The position numbers and the translations under genes were made by a program. A DNA stretch of 64,000 nucleotides, from positions 496,001 through 560,000 of the forward strand of contig NZ_CP041745.1 in the NCBI RefSeq assembly GCF_007556815.1, given 5' to 3'. This stretch comes from Paraburkholderia megapolitana (lineage in GTDB: Bacteria > Pseudomonadota > Gammaproteobacteria > Burkholderiales > Burkholderiaceae). Under the pieces are notes generated by a model. The model was given only the letters and a program-made list of their open reading frames with translations, had not been told where the DNA came from and ran no database searches. Each line of letters starts with the position of its first letter. Within the stretch, counting starts at the first letter, position 1. Positions 16,614-25,194 of this stretch are shown piece by piece.

Positions 16614-18389
16614 CTATCCAGCCTCGTTCGCGAGTGCTACACGCGCCTTGGCTTCCGGGCTGCCGTCGACAAAATATTTCGCCGACCAGCGGTTGTCCGG
16701 CTGCAGGATCAGCCGTTCGCGCGTGCCGTGTTGGCGTTGTTCTTCGATGGCGATTGCACGTGCCCGGTAGTGCTCATACAAACGTAGAAATTCCGCGAGA
16801 TAGATACCAGCGATCCGCTTGTCGCGAATCTCCAGCAGGTTTTCGTCGTTGTAGTGTTCCGAGTTCTGGCTCATGTTGGCCGAGCCCGAATACACGATAG
16901 GATCGGTGCCTTCCGCGTCGATCACGAGAAACTTGTGGTGCACGATGACCGGTGCGTATGGGGGTGCCTTCTCACCGGGGAACACCTGCATTTCCGGCGT
17001 GAAACCCTCCGGCGCGGTAGCAGGTGAAAAGTAGTTTGCGTCGATGACGTCGCGTTCGTCGCGGCTGCGGTGATACAGCTCCAGATTCGCCAGTTGCGTC
17101 GTGCCGACGATCTTGCCCTCGCGCTGCGCAGCCTCGGCCGCAACGGCGGATGTCGCGCTGATGTGATTGACGAGCCCGAACATCATCAGGTCGCGGGCGC
17201 CGGCACTGAAGCAGGCATCGCGCAACGGCGCGTCTGTCGGCATGAACAGGCAGAACATGACCGAGTGTTTCGCGCGGCCGATCGCGGCCACGATCGTGTC
17301 GATCTGCGTGCGCCGGTCTTTCGGTTCGGGCGAATAGCAGACGCGCACCTTTGCGCTTCCCACGGTCACACTGTCCGACCATCCCGGCGTGAGTTGTGCG
17401 GTGGCTGCGATCGTCGGGTTGCTCGACAGCGCTGCGGCGCGATCGCTATAGAACTGCGCCAGCTGCGGTGATTCGAACAGATGCAGCACGTTCGCCTGTT
17501 CGGTGATGCCTTCGGTGGTGAAGTTGGCGGAGCCGGTCAGCACGCGCGAGGGCGCCGTGCCCGCGTGCGCATCGCCGGCGACGATGAACTTGTCGTGCAT
17601 GATGTGCGTCTTGTCGCGCGGCAGACAACGCGCGATGTCGCGCAGCGCATCGATAGCGGGCTGGTTCGGCGACGGCTCCGATGGCTTGCCCTTCATCTCG
17701 ACCCGATGTGCGTCGTACACCACCGCGAGCGCGTCCTTGCCGTGCGCGTTGCCGAACACCTCGAATGCGGGAAGCGCCCATAGCGTGTCGGTCAGGTGAT
17801 ACACCGCCGATGCCGCCCGCGCTGCGCCGGCGAAGACGGTTTCGAACACCTGCTCCAGATCGTTGGCAAGCCAGGTGCGCAGACGTAGCGCCTGTTCTGC
17901 CGACGGCACGTCGCCCTTACCAATCCGCATCGCCGCCACCTGGTGCGCGAATGCCTGCGAACTCACCACGGCGCGATTGAACCACGTACCGATGCCGTCC
18001 TCGATATGCGCGGGCAGCGTCACCGAACAATGGCCGACATCGCCCTCGAGCCGCTGCGGTGCGGCCGGCGTGCCCACCACCGGATAGACATCGTAGGTGA
18101 AGGTCTTTTGCCGGTCTGGAGGATCGATACGCGCATCCCACCACATGAATTTCTGGATCGGCGCTTCGGTGGTCGGCGCATCGTGTTGCGGGTCGGCGGC
18201 GGGGCCCGCGAAGGTCACTCGGTTCGGCAGCCAGCTGCTGGCTTCGCGCGTATGTCCGCTAACGCTCAGGAATCCCGGTGTGCGCCGGATCGCAAAGCCG
18301 AGGAAGTCGCTGCGCGTATGGCCTTCGGGCCAGTCGAACGCAAGCAGTACGAGTGTCGGGGAAACATAGCTCCGAACGCTGACCTTCAT
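16614..18389 (-). CDS. Phospholipase D-like protein with two HKD motifs
   Basis: A 591-residue protein of the phospholipase D/nuclease superfamily, whose members cut or transfer phosphodiester bonds through paired HxK motifs. Motif 1 is H265-D-K267 followed by GSANFT; motif 2 is H484-H-K486 with Asp491 at the normal spacing, followed by SGSANMSQNS and NDENLLEI. In motif 1 the Asp comes one residue late (HDKFIVAGD). There is no signal peptide or membrane helix, so it is probably cytoplasmic. The first 170 residues form an extra domain I do not recognise. A strong GGAGGTGAAGG ribosome site precedes the ATG. It could be a lipase, nuclease or defence effector; no companion gene points to one. Confidence 0.82.
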   Translation of the reverse strand: MKVSVRSYVSPTLVLLAFDWPEGHTRSDFLGFAIRRTPGFLSVSGHTREASSWLPNRVTFAGPAADPQHDAPTTEAPIQKFMWWDARIDPPDRQKTFTYDVYPVVGTPAAPQRLEGDVGHCSVTLPAHIEDGIGTWFNRAVVSSQAFAHQVAAMRIGKGDVPSAEQALRLRTWLANDLEQVFETVFAGAARAASAVYHLTDTLWALPAFEVFGNAHGKDALAVVYDAHRVEMKGKPSEPSPNQPAIDALRDIARCLPRDKTHIMHDKFIVAGDAHAGTAPSRVLTGSANFTTEGITEQANVLHLFESPQLAQFYSDRAAALSSNPTIAATAQLTPGWSDSVTVGSAKVRVCYSPEPKDRRTQIDTIVAAIGRAKHSVMFCLFMPTDAPLRDACFSAGARDLMMFGLVNHISATSAVAAEAAQREGKIVGTTQLANLELYHRSRDERDVIDANYFSPATAPEGFTPEMQVFPGEKAPPYAPVIVHHKFLVIDAEGTDPIVYSGSANMSQNSEHYNDENLLEIRDKRIAGIYLAEFLRLYEHYRARAIAIEEQRQHGTRERLILQPDNRWSAKYFVDGSPEAKARVALANEAG

Positions 18390-18502
18390 CCTTCACCTCC
18401 GCCGTTATCGATCGGGTGAAGTATGCCCGCGCTGCTTGTTGAAAAGATGACGGCGAGGGGTCGTCCGAATGGCTAATCGTGAAAGACCCCCGTCCGATGA
18501 TC

Positions 18503-19393
18503 TCAACTAAAAAGCCGCGTCAACGCATCGCGTGCATTGGTGACCAGTGCGCTTTCGCCAGGCCGCCCAGGTAGCAGATGAAACTCCACCGACGGCAACG
18601 CCGGCAACCCGCTACCCGCGGCACACGCCACGACACCCGCGCCAAGCGACGATTCGTTCAGACAGGAAATGCCCAGTCCCGCTTTCAGCGCGAGCAGCAA
18701 TCCGGCCACCCCCGATGCCGAATGCGAAATCAGATACGGCACCTTACGTTCATCGAGCAGCTTCACGACGAAACGTTGCAACTGGCAGCTCGAGGGCAGC
18801 AAGACCAGCGGGTAGGGCCGTACCGCACGCGGATCGGTATCTGCCGCACTGACCCACAACAACTTCTCGCGGCGGACCACCGTGCTACGCGCGTGTGCAC
18901 TGCCGCCCGACGCATGTCCGCGGCCGGGCGTAAGGAGCCGCAGCGATAGGCCGATATCGTAGGTCGTGTTGTCTTCGGCGCTGCTGTCGATGGTCGCGCT
19001 CGGCATCACCGTCACGTGCAGCCGCAGACGCGGATGCTGTTCGGAGAAAGCCTTTAGCACGCGGGCGATGTCGTGCGGACGGTAGTAGTCGGTGATCGCG
19101 ATGCGCAGTTCGCCGTCGAGCGAGCGGCCTTGCAGGTCTTCGAGCGCCGCCTCGCTCATCGCCAGAATGCGGCGCGCGTGATCGAGCAGCTTCGCGCCCG
19201 CCGGAGTAGCGGTCACGCCCTGCTTGCTGCGCACGAAGAGCGGCTGGGCCGCGCGCTCCTCGAGCTTCTTGAGCTGCTCGCTTACCGACGACTGCGACAG
19301 AAAAACCCGCTCGGCGCCCGCCGACACGCTGCCCGCCTCGGCCACGGCGACAAAGGTCCGCAACTGGTTCAGATCGAATCCACGCTGGCTCAT
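18503..19393 (-). CDS. LysR-family transcriptional regulator
   Basis: A 296-residue LysR protein. The helix-turn-helix lies at about residues 7-47 (DLNQLRTFVAVAEAGSVSAGAERVFLSQSSVSEQLKKLE); the rest is the effector-binding domain, including the ELRIAITDYYRPHDIARVL strand region typical of the family. It is divergent from the MFS gene at 19497, and a perfect T-N11-A dyad lies directly upstream of its own ATG, so it likely autoregulates and controls the transporter. The effector is unknown. Confidence 0.9.
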   Translation of the reverse strand: MSQRGFDLNQLRTFVAVAEAGSVSAGAERVFLSQSSVSEQLKKLEERAAQPLFVRSKQGVTATPAGAKLLDHARRILAMSEAALEDLQGRSLDGELRIAITDYYRPHDIARVLKAFSEQHPRLRLHVTVMPSATIDSSAEDNTTYDIGLSLRLLTPGRGHASGGSAHARSTVVRREKLLWVSAADTDPRAVRPYPLVLLPSSCQLQRFVVKLLDERKVPYLISHSASGVAGLLLALKAGLGISCLNESSLGAGVVACAAGSGLPALPSVEFHLLPGRPGESALVTNARDALTRLFS

Positions 19394-19396
19394 GAT

Positions 19397-19409
19397 TCGG
19401 AATATCCGA
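19397..19409. promoter_or_regulatory. LysR T-N11-A operator
   Basis: TCGGA-ATA-TCCGA forms a perfect 13-base dyad starting with T and ending with A with 11 bases between, the textbook LysR recognition shape. It begins 4 bases upstream of the LysR start codon on the shared side of the divergent LysR/MFS pair. Confidence 0.65.
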
Positions 19410-19496
19410 TGGAAGGTATCCTATTTTCCCGCTTTTCCGATGATAGGTCCATCCCTACGATAACGCCATCGATCATCGAAACAGGAGGCAATCGTC

Positions 19497-20801
19497 ATGG
19501 AATCGAACCGCTCAAGGGCCGGCGCACTTACCAGCAATCATCGGTGGAAGGTGTTGGGCGTGGGTTTTGCCGCGAACGCGAGCTTTTCGGCCGCGTTTTC
19601 CGGCATTCCGACCACTGCGGTCTTTCTGCGCTCGGGCTATCACCTCGGCAATGGCGGCCTTGGTCTCGTGCTGGGGATGCTTGGGCTCGGCATCGCGATC
19701 AGCGAATTGCCGTGGGGCTTGCTGACCGACCGCTGGGGCGACCGGCGCGTACTGCTGCTCGGGCTCGGTGCGACGGCGCTGGCGCTTGCCGCGATGGCGC
19801 TGTTCGTCGTGCCTGGCGCGGCGTCGGTACCTGGCGTGTCCGCGCTGGCGCTGTGGTTGCTGCTGGTCGGACTGCTGGGCGGCAGTGTCAACGGTTCGAG
19901 CGGGCGCGCCGTGATGGCGTGGTTTCGCGAAGGCGAGCGCGGCCTCGCGATGAGCATCCGCCAGACAGCGGTGCCCGCCGGCGGCGGTCTCGGCGCGCTG
20001 GTGTTGCCGGTGCTTGCCGTGCACCTCGGCTTCAGCGCGGTCTTTGGTCTGCTGGCGATCCTGTGCGCGGTAACTGCAGGGTTCGCATGGCGCTGGCTGC
20101 ATGAGCCCCCAGCTGCCGACACAACCGACGCAACCGACGCCGCACGCACCACGCAACGTCGCCGCGTGGACACCGCACCGGCCGTGTCGGCTTCGCCGCT
20201 GCGTAACGTCGGCGTATGGCGGGTGGCGATTGCGGCTGGCATGTTGTGCGCGCCGCAACTGGCGGTCGTCACGTTTGCGACGGTCTTTCTGCACGACTTC
20301 GGTCATGCGAGCATCGTCACGATCAGCGCGACGATGGTGGCCGTGCAGACGGGCGCCGCGATCGCGCGTGTCCTGAGCGGCCGCTGGACCGATCGTAAGG
20401 GCAACCGCCGTGCCTATATGCGGGCATGCAGTCTCGTTACTGCGGTGTTGTTTGCTGCGCTCGCGCTGATATCGGCCGCGGTCGGCATGCAGCATGCAGC
20501 GATGGTCGTGGTGTGCGCGGCGATGATCGTGGCCGGTGGCGTATGCGCGTCGGCATGGCACGGTGTGGCGTTCACGGAACTCGCGACGCTTGCCGGCACG
20601 AGTCGCGCCGGTACCGCACTCGCAATGGGCAACACCTGCGTGTTCATCATGCTGTTCCTGACGCCGCTCGCCATTCCGGTGTTGCTGTCCATCACGTCGT
20701 GGCCGGTGGTGTGGGCAGTCGCGAGTCTCTTTGCGCTGATTGCGCTGCCGGTGTTTCCGCGCGCAGTCGCGGTGCGCGAGACAAGCACGGCTCACGCTTG
20801 A
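19497..20801 (+). CDS. MFS transporter
   Basis: A 434-residue MFS protein with about twelve hydrophobic segments. Motif A appears after helix 2 as GLLTDRWGDRRV. The loop between the two six-helix halves is short and polar (EPPAADTTDATDAARTTQRRR, about residues 202-222). The second half repeats motif A as LSGRWTDRKGNRR. AGGAGG stands 8 bases before the ATG. It is divergent from, and probably controlled by, the LysR gene at 18503. It most resembles transporters in the CynX/NarK-type branch, but the substrate is not evident. Confidence 0.87.
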   Translation: MESNRSRAGALTSNHRWKVLGVGFAANASFSAAFSGIPTTAVFLRSGYHLGNGGLGLVLGMLGLGIAISELPWGLLTDRWGDRRVLLLGLGATALALAAMALFVVPGAASVPGVSALALWLLLVGLLGGSVNGSSGRAVMAWFREGERGLAMSIRQTAVPAGGGLGALVLPVLAVHLGFSAVFGLLAILCAVTAGFAWRWLHEPPAADTTDATDAARTTQRRRVDTAPAVSASPLRNVGVWRVAIAAGMLCAPQLAVVTFATVFLHDFGHASIVTISATMVAVQTGAAIARVLSGRWTDRKGNRRAYMRACSLVTAVLFAALALISAAVGMQHAAMVVVCAAMIVAGGVCASAWHGVAFTELATLAGTSRAGTALAMGNTCVFIMLFLTPLAIPVLLSITSWPVVWAVASLFALIALPVFPRAVAVRETSTAHA

Positions 20802-20806
20802 ACACG

Positions 20807-20838
20807 CAGCATCGTCCGCCGCAGGGCGAGCGATGCTG
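20807..20838 (+). terminator. Hairpin after MFS gene
   Basis: CAGCATCG (20807-20814) pairs with CGATGCTG (20831-20838) across a 16-base GC-rich loop, starting 6 bases after the MFS stop. It is the likely transcript end, although only a short, mixed T stretch follows. Confidence 0.45.
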
Positions 20839-20930
20839 TCCGTCCAAAAGTATCGTCACGTTTTTCTTCGAAATACCCAACTGATTCAGACATCTCCTAT
20901 TTCTGCAGGCCGAAGGTGGTGATCTGATGG

Positions 20931-20960
20931 CAAAGCGCGCCGCCTGTGCGGCGCGCTTTG
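20931..20960 (+). promoter_or_regulatory. Strong hairpin in leader of first response regulator
   Basis: A perfect 13-bp stem (20931-20943 with 20948-20960) closes on CTGT and ends 26 bases before the ATG at 20987. The arm is CAAAGCGCGCCGC. It has no T-run after it, so it may be an attenuator, a processing site or a terminator of an unseen upstream transcript rather than a plain intrinsic terminator. Confidence 0.5.
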
Positions 20961-20986
20961 CGTCAGTAAGGTACTAAGAGAAAAAC

Positions 20987-21637
20987 ATGGGGAACCTTCG
21001 CGTCATCGTTGCGGACGATCATCCGTTCGTGCTGCTGGGAATTCGGGCCTCGCTCGCCGCGCAGGAGGGCATCGAGATCGTCGGCGAAGCCGACAGCGCC
21101 ACGACGCTGATCGCCCTGTTGAAAACCACACCCTGCGACGTACTGGTTACCGACCTCACGATGCCCGAGGCCGGCGCGCTCGCGGAGGACGGTCTGCGCC
21201 TCGTGCGGCGCGTGTGTCGCGACTGGCCGCAGGTGCGCATCGTCGTGCTGACTGCTCTCACGAATGCCGCAATCCTGCGCGCGATCATGTCGCACGGTGT
21301 GACCGGCATGCTCAACAAGACTGAATCGATGGAAGATCTGGTTGCGGCGATTCGCTGCGCCGGGTATGGCCGTCCTTACGTTGGCCAGCCGATACTCGAT
21401 GCACTCGCCACCGCGAGTGGCGACCCAGTCGGCCTCGCGCCGATACGCCGGTTGTCGCCGCGCGAGATGGAAGTTGTCGGTCTCTTCGCGGGCGGTCAGT
21501 CGATCTCCGAAATCGCGCGTACGCTCAAACGCGATATTCGTACCGTCAGCCGGCAAAAGCGCAATGCGATGATCAAGTTCGGCGTGAGCAACGATGCCGG
21601 GCTGTTCATCTACGTGCGCGCCTACGGAATTTCCTGA
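20987..21637 (+). CDS. NarL/FixJ-type response regulator (first of pair)
   Basis: A 216-residue two-component regulator. The receiver domain (about 1-125) has the acidic pair D10-D11, the phospho-acceptor D56 (VLVTDLTMP), and the usual Lys near position 110 (GMLNKTES). A LuxR-type helix-turn-helix follows (about 148-205: RLSPREMEVVGLFAGGQSISEIARTLKRDIRTVSRQKRNAM), closest to RcsB/BvgA-type regulators. A similar regulator (21887) and a hybrid kinase (22703) follow on the same strand, so the three probably form one phosphorelay. A strong hairpin lies just upstream. Confidence 0.92.
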   Translation: MGNLRVIVADDHPFVLLGIRASLAAQEGIEIVGEADSATTLIALLKTTPCDVLVTDLTMPEAGALAEDGLRLVRRVCRDWPQVRIVVLTALTNAAILRAIMSHGVTGMLNKTESMEDLVAAIRCAGYGRPYVGQPILDALATASGDPVGLAPIRRLSPREMEVVGLFAGGQSISEIARTLKRDIRTVSRQKRNAMIKFGVSNDAGLFIYVRAYGIS

Positions 21638-21828
21638 TGTCTTTCATGTCGGGCTATCTCGGCTCAACGCGAATTCAGAACTGTCTTATATCGACGAGTT
21701 AGCCGATACCGCACGCTTCTGCACGGACTCGCCGCTACGAACACACAGCGCGAGCTGACGACGCGGGGTCGCCGCGTGCAGGCCCGTCGACGGCCCGCAT
21801 CGTAAAGACGCGACACCGTGAGTTCTAT

Positions 21829-21865
21829 ACGTCCCGGGGATGCACCCCACCTGGTGCAGGGACGT
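21829..21865 (+). promoter_or_regulatory. Bulged stem-loop in leader of second response regulator
   Basis: ACGTCCC (21829-21835) and TGCACC (21841-21846) pair with the unbroken arm GGTGCAGGGACGT (21853-21865), leaving a 5-base bulge GGGGA on the left side and a 6-base loop. The structure ends 21 bases before the ATG at 21887, and the ribosome site there is weak, so it could affect translation. Confidence 0.45.
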
Positions 21866-21886
21866 CATGGGTATAACGACAATCAA

Positions 21887-22531
21887 ATGAAACAGCCTAT
21901 CCGTGTCATCGTTGCCGACGATCACAGCGCTATTCGCGCTTGCGTACACCATCTGCTTTCCACCGCTCCACATATGTCGCTGGTCGGCACCGCGTGCGAT
22001 GCCGGGTCGCTCGCCGAGCTCTACGATACCTGCCGTTGCGACGTGATCGTCGCCGATATCGGTATGCCGGGTGCCAACGGCGAAAGCAGTGCGGTTTCGC
22101 TACTGCGCCGGATCTTGCGCGATCCCGCTTGCCCACCGGTCGTCGTGCTCACGATGCTGCGCCATCCGCCCGTGTTGAGCGGGCTGCTGGTGCTTGGCGT
22201 GAGCGCGATCGTCGACAAGCGCGATACCGTGCATGAACTGATCGATGCGATCGAAGCGGCCAGAACCCGCACGCCTTATCTGTCTGAACGCGTACAGCTC
22301 GTGCCGGAGTCGGACGACGCGTCGCCACAGCCGCGTGTCGGAATGCTGAGCGTGCGTGAGTGGGAGGTGTTCCAGTTTTACGCGCGCGGTTTTGGCGTGT
22401 CGCAGATCGCCACGACTTTGGGTCGTAGCGTGAAAACGGTCAGCACGCAGAAGCGTAATGCGATGCGCAAGCTTGGTCTTGAGACCGACGCTGAACTGAT
22501 CGGTTATGCGAATCAGATAGGTTTGGCGTAA
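21887..22531 (+). CDS. NarL/FixJ-type response regulator (second of pair)
   Basis: A 214-residue paralogue of the regulator at 20987. The receiver has D11-D12, phospho-acceptor D57 (CDVIVADIGMP) and the Lys in AIVDKRDT. The LuxR-type helix-turn-helix (about 147-205, LSVREWEVFQFYARGFGVSQIATTLGRSVKTVSTQKRNAMRKLG) is nearly the same in plan as the first. The start MKQPIRVIVADDH is preferred over an in-frame ATG 69 bases upstream because the upstream part is not receiver-like. Whether both regulators are served by the kinase at 22703, or form a heterodimer as RcsB partners do, cannot be told from sequence. Confidence 0.91.
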   Translation: MKQPIRVIVADDHSAIRACVHHLLSTAPHMSLVGTACDAGSLAELYDTCRCDVIVADIGMPGANGESSAVSLLRRILRDPACPPVVVLTMLRHPPVLSGLLVLGVSAIVDKRDTVHELIDAIEAARTRTPYLSERVQLVPESDDASPQPRVGMLSVREWEVFQFYARGFGVSQIATTLGRSVKTVSTQKRNAMRKLGLETDAELIGYANQIGLA

Positions 22532-22702
22532 CGATTTGCGTCGATAAACAACACGCTGTGAATCGGGCATCGACGGATACGACACACAGATTGCCATTTG
22601 CGATTCTTCCTATTAGTTCTGGGTAGACGGAACCGCATACCCGTCTGTCGCTGGCGGCAGGCGTGGGGACGGTGCCGCTGCAAAGCGCTGAATGGAGGTT
22701 CT

Positions 22703-24904
22703 ATGGCAGGTGTGGAAAAGGGAGTGCTGATTGAGGGCGCGGGTTCGATGCGGGTCGCGTGGGCCGGTGATCTGGGTTTGGGCGCATCTGGTGTGATTCG
22801 GGCACGGGTGGCCGGCGTGTCGCTTCTATCAGGTATGTCGCAATCGCTGTTGCGCATTCTGACAATGGCGTTCGTGTTCTTGACCGGCGATATTGCCGAG
22901 GCGACGGGCGACCCACGCCGGAGCGTTGAGCGGACAACCGGCGCATTTCCATCGATACACACGGCGACGACGGTCGACGACGCAGGCACACGAAACACCG
23001 ATCGTCCGACGATCAACCGGCGCTGTGACGATTGCCACCTGCCGGTGTTTGCCGTAAGCGCGCAACGCGTGGTCGCGGATGGCACGCTGCGGATGTACAA
23101 GCGTGATGCCCGTGCTTCGATGGTCACGACTGTTCGAGCCGGCGACGACGGCCGGTGGCGTATCTACACGCTGTGCCTGCTGCCGTTGCTGCTCGCGCTC
23201 AGCACCGCGCTACCGATTGCGCTGCGCAAGCTCCACCTGTTGCGGCGTGAAATCACTGAGCGCAAACAGCATGAGCGGCAGCTCACGTCGCAACTCGATC
23301 TCGTCCAGACCACGTCGCAAACAAAGGACGACTTTCTCGCGACGATGAGCCATGAATTGCGCACCCCGATGAACGGCGTACTGGGTCTCGTCGATATGCT
23401 GGAGCGTATGCCGCTTACTGCGGAACAGCGCGAGATGCTAGGCACGATCAACGTCTCGGCAATCACGTTGCTGCAGATTCTCGACGACCTGCTCGACTAC
23501 TCGAGAATCGAAGCAGGGCACCTCACCGTCGAATCCGAACCGCTCGACCTGCGGCAACTGATCGACAGCACGGTGACCATGATGGTGACCCGCGCGCACG
23601 AGAAGGGGTTGAGTGTGCGGATGAACATCGCCTCTGATCTTGCGGCGACATTGCGCGGCGACAGAGCCCGGTTGCGGCAGGTTCTTCTCAACCTGCTCGG
23701 CAATGCGATCAAGTTCACGTCTAGCGGCCGCATCGAAGTGGATGTCTCGGCTACCTATGCCGACGCCCAGCACCAGATCGTCGAAATCGCGGTGACGGAC
23801 TCCGGCATCGGCATCGCGCCGGATGTGCAGATGCAGATCTTCGAGCCGTTCGTGCAGGCCGAGCCGTCGACGAGCCGCCGCTTCGGTGGTGTGGGTCTCG
23901 GTCTTGCGATCTGCAGACGGCTTGTGCATCTGATGGGCGGCACGCTTGAGTTGCGTAGCGCTCCCGGTGTCGGTACCTGCGTGACATTGCGCGTCGTCCT
24001 GCCGGTCGAAGGGCAATGCTACCTGCCCGATGTGCTGGGGGATGATCGACTGGCATCTCCGTCGTCTACGCTCGCTGGTTTATCCGTTGATGACATACCC
24101 GCGTTGCCCGATCGCGAGCTGGCGATCGCCCGCGGAACGCTCGTGCTTGTCGCCGAAGACGATCCGGTTCACCAGGCGCTGATCCGTCATCAACTGGCGT
24201 CGCTCGGTTTTGCCTGCGATGTCGTGGACGACGGTACGCAGGCGCTCGCCGCACTTAAGCAAACTCACTACGGTTGCCTGATTTCGGATTGCCACATGCC
24301 GGGGCTATCGGGCTACGGCCTGGCACGATGGGTACGCGAGAACGAGTGGAACGCGTGCGGCGTAACGGGACGAACGAAGATTCTCGGCATCACGGCGAAC
24401 ACCGGCCCCGACGATCCACGTCTGTGTCGTGAAGCCGGCATGGACGACTGCATCGTCAAACCCGTGCGCCTCGCCGCCTTGCGCGAGCATCTGGGCAAAT
24501 GGTTCGGCGAGCCTGGTGCATACGCATCGTCCGCACCGCCGGCGCAAGAAGCGCCTCGGCCGAGTGCGCCCATCGATCTGACCTACATGACAGAATTGTG
24601 GGGCAGCGAAACCACAGTGAAGACGCTACTGGAGGCGTTCGTCTCAGCGGTACGCGACGACATGCGCGCGCTGCATCCGTTACTCGACGATCCCGATGTA
24701 GAGCGTCTGTTGGCGTGGCACCACCGCGTCGCGGGTGCCGCGAGCGTGCTGCAATATCCGCCGCTACTCGACGTGCTCGAAGCGTACCGGCGCGATATTG
24801 TGACGAAGCCCATCGAATCTCTGCGCGCCGATGGGCTCGCGCTACTCGATACCTGCAACGCGCTGCTGGACGACATCGAGGCGCAGGCAACGTCGCTCGC
24901 ATAA
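22703..24904 (+). CDS. Hybrid sensor histidine kinase with receiver and Hpt domains
   Basis: A 733-residue BvgS/RcsC-like hybrid kinase. Two hydrophobic segments (about 48-65 and 154-173) frame a roughly 90-residue predicted periplasmic part, which holds a C108-D-D-C-H112 motif of the heme-c type. Then HisKA with H217 (FLATMSHELRTPMN), HATPase with the N box NLLGNAIKF and the G boxes DSGIGI and GVGLGL, a receiver with D529 (LISDCHMPG), and a C-terminal Hpt with H674 (HRVAG). All three phosphate-transfer stations are present, so a complete His-Asp-His relay to the neighbouring regulators is plausible. TGGAGG precedes the chosen ATG; a longer open frame upstream is rejected. Confidence 0.93.
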   Translation: MAGVEKGVLIEGAGSMRVAWAGDLGLGASGVIRARVAGVSLLSGMSQSLLRILTMAFVFLTGDIAEATGDPRRSVERTTGAFPSIHTATTVDDAGTRNTDRPTINRRCDDCHLPVFAVSAQRVVADGTLRMYKRDARASMVTTVRAGDDGRWRIYTLCLLPLLLALSTALPIALRKLHLLRREITERKQHERQLTSQLDLVQTTSQTKDDFLATMSHELRTPMNGVLGLVDMLERMPLTAEQREMLGTINVSAITLLQILDDLLDYSRIEAGHLTVESEPLDLRQLIDSTVTMMVTRAHEKGLSVRMNIASDLAATLRGDRARLRQVLLNLLGNAIKFTSSGRIEVDVSATYADAQHQIVEIAVTDSGIGIAPDVQMQIFEPFVQAEPSTSRRFGGVGLGLAICRRLVHLMGGTLELRSAPGVGTCVTLRVVLPVEGQCYLPDVLGDDRLASPSSTLAGLSVDDIPALPDRELAIARGTLVLVAEDDPVHQALIRHQLASLGFACDVVDDGTQALAALKQTHYGCLISDCHMPGLSGYGLARWVRENEWNACGVTGRTKILGITANTGPDDPRLCREAGMDDCIVKPVRLAALREHLGKWFGEPGAYASSAPPAQEAPRPSAPIDLTYMTELWGSETTVKTLLEAFVSAVRDDMRALHPLLDDPDVERLLAWHHRVAGAASVLQYPPLLDVLEAYRRDIVTKPIESLRADGLALLDTCNALLDDIEAQATSLA

Positions 24905-24911
24905 CGAAAAA

Positions 24912-24933
24912 AAACGCGGCCGAAGCCGCGTTT
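24912..24933 (+). terminator. Intrinsic terminator after the hybrid kinase
   Basis: A 9-bp perfect stem AAACGCGGC / GCCGCGTTT with a CGAA tetraloop starts 8 bases after the kinase stop. An A-run precedes it and T bases close it, so it can end transcription in either direction. Confidence 0.75.
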
Positions 24934-25194
24934 AAACTTGGAGACATCCTTCGATGAAGGAGTCACTTCTCGCATGCGTAGCCTAGCAGGGGTTTGCCAT
25001 GGCATTCAGTGCGAATCGCGCAATTCTCTATTGGAGAATGTGGAGGGTATCGTCGTCAGGCAGCGGGAATTTGCATTACCGCATGCCTTTGCGCAGGCTC
25101 GATCGAGCCGCGCGGCGGGTCTGAAATTGCCCTAGTATGTGTTCACCCGCGCGGGCAACCGCTTGTGCGGTGCGATACGAGTCCGGAGAAAAAG

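Noticed and set aside
19494..19516. tRNA T-loop-like AATCGAACC at the MFS start
   Set aside because: It lies inside the coding start and no cloverleaf can be drawn around it.
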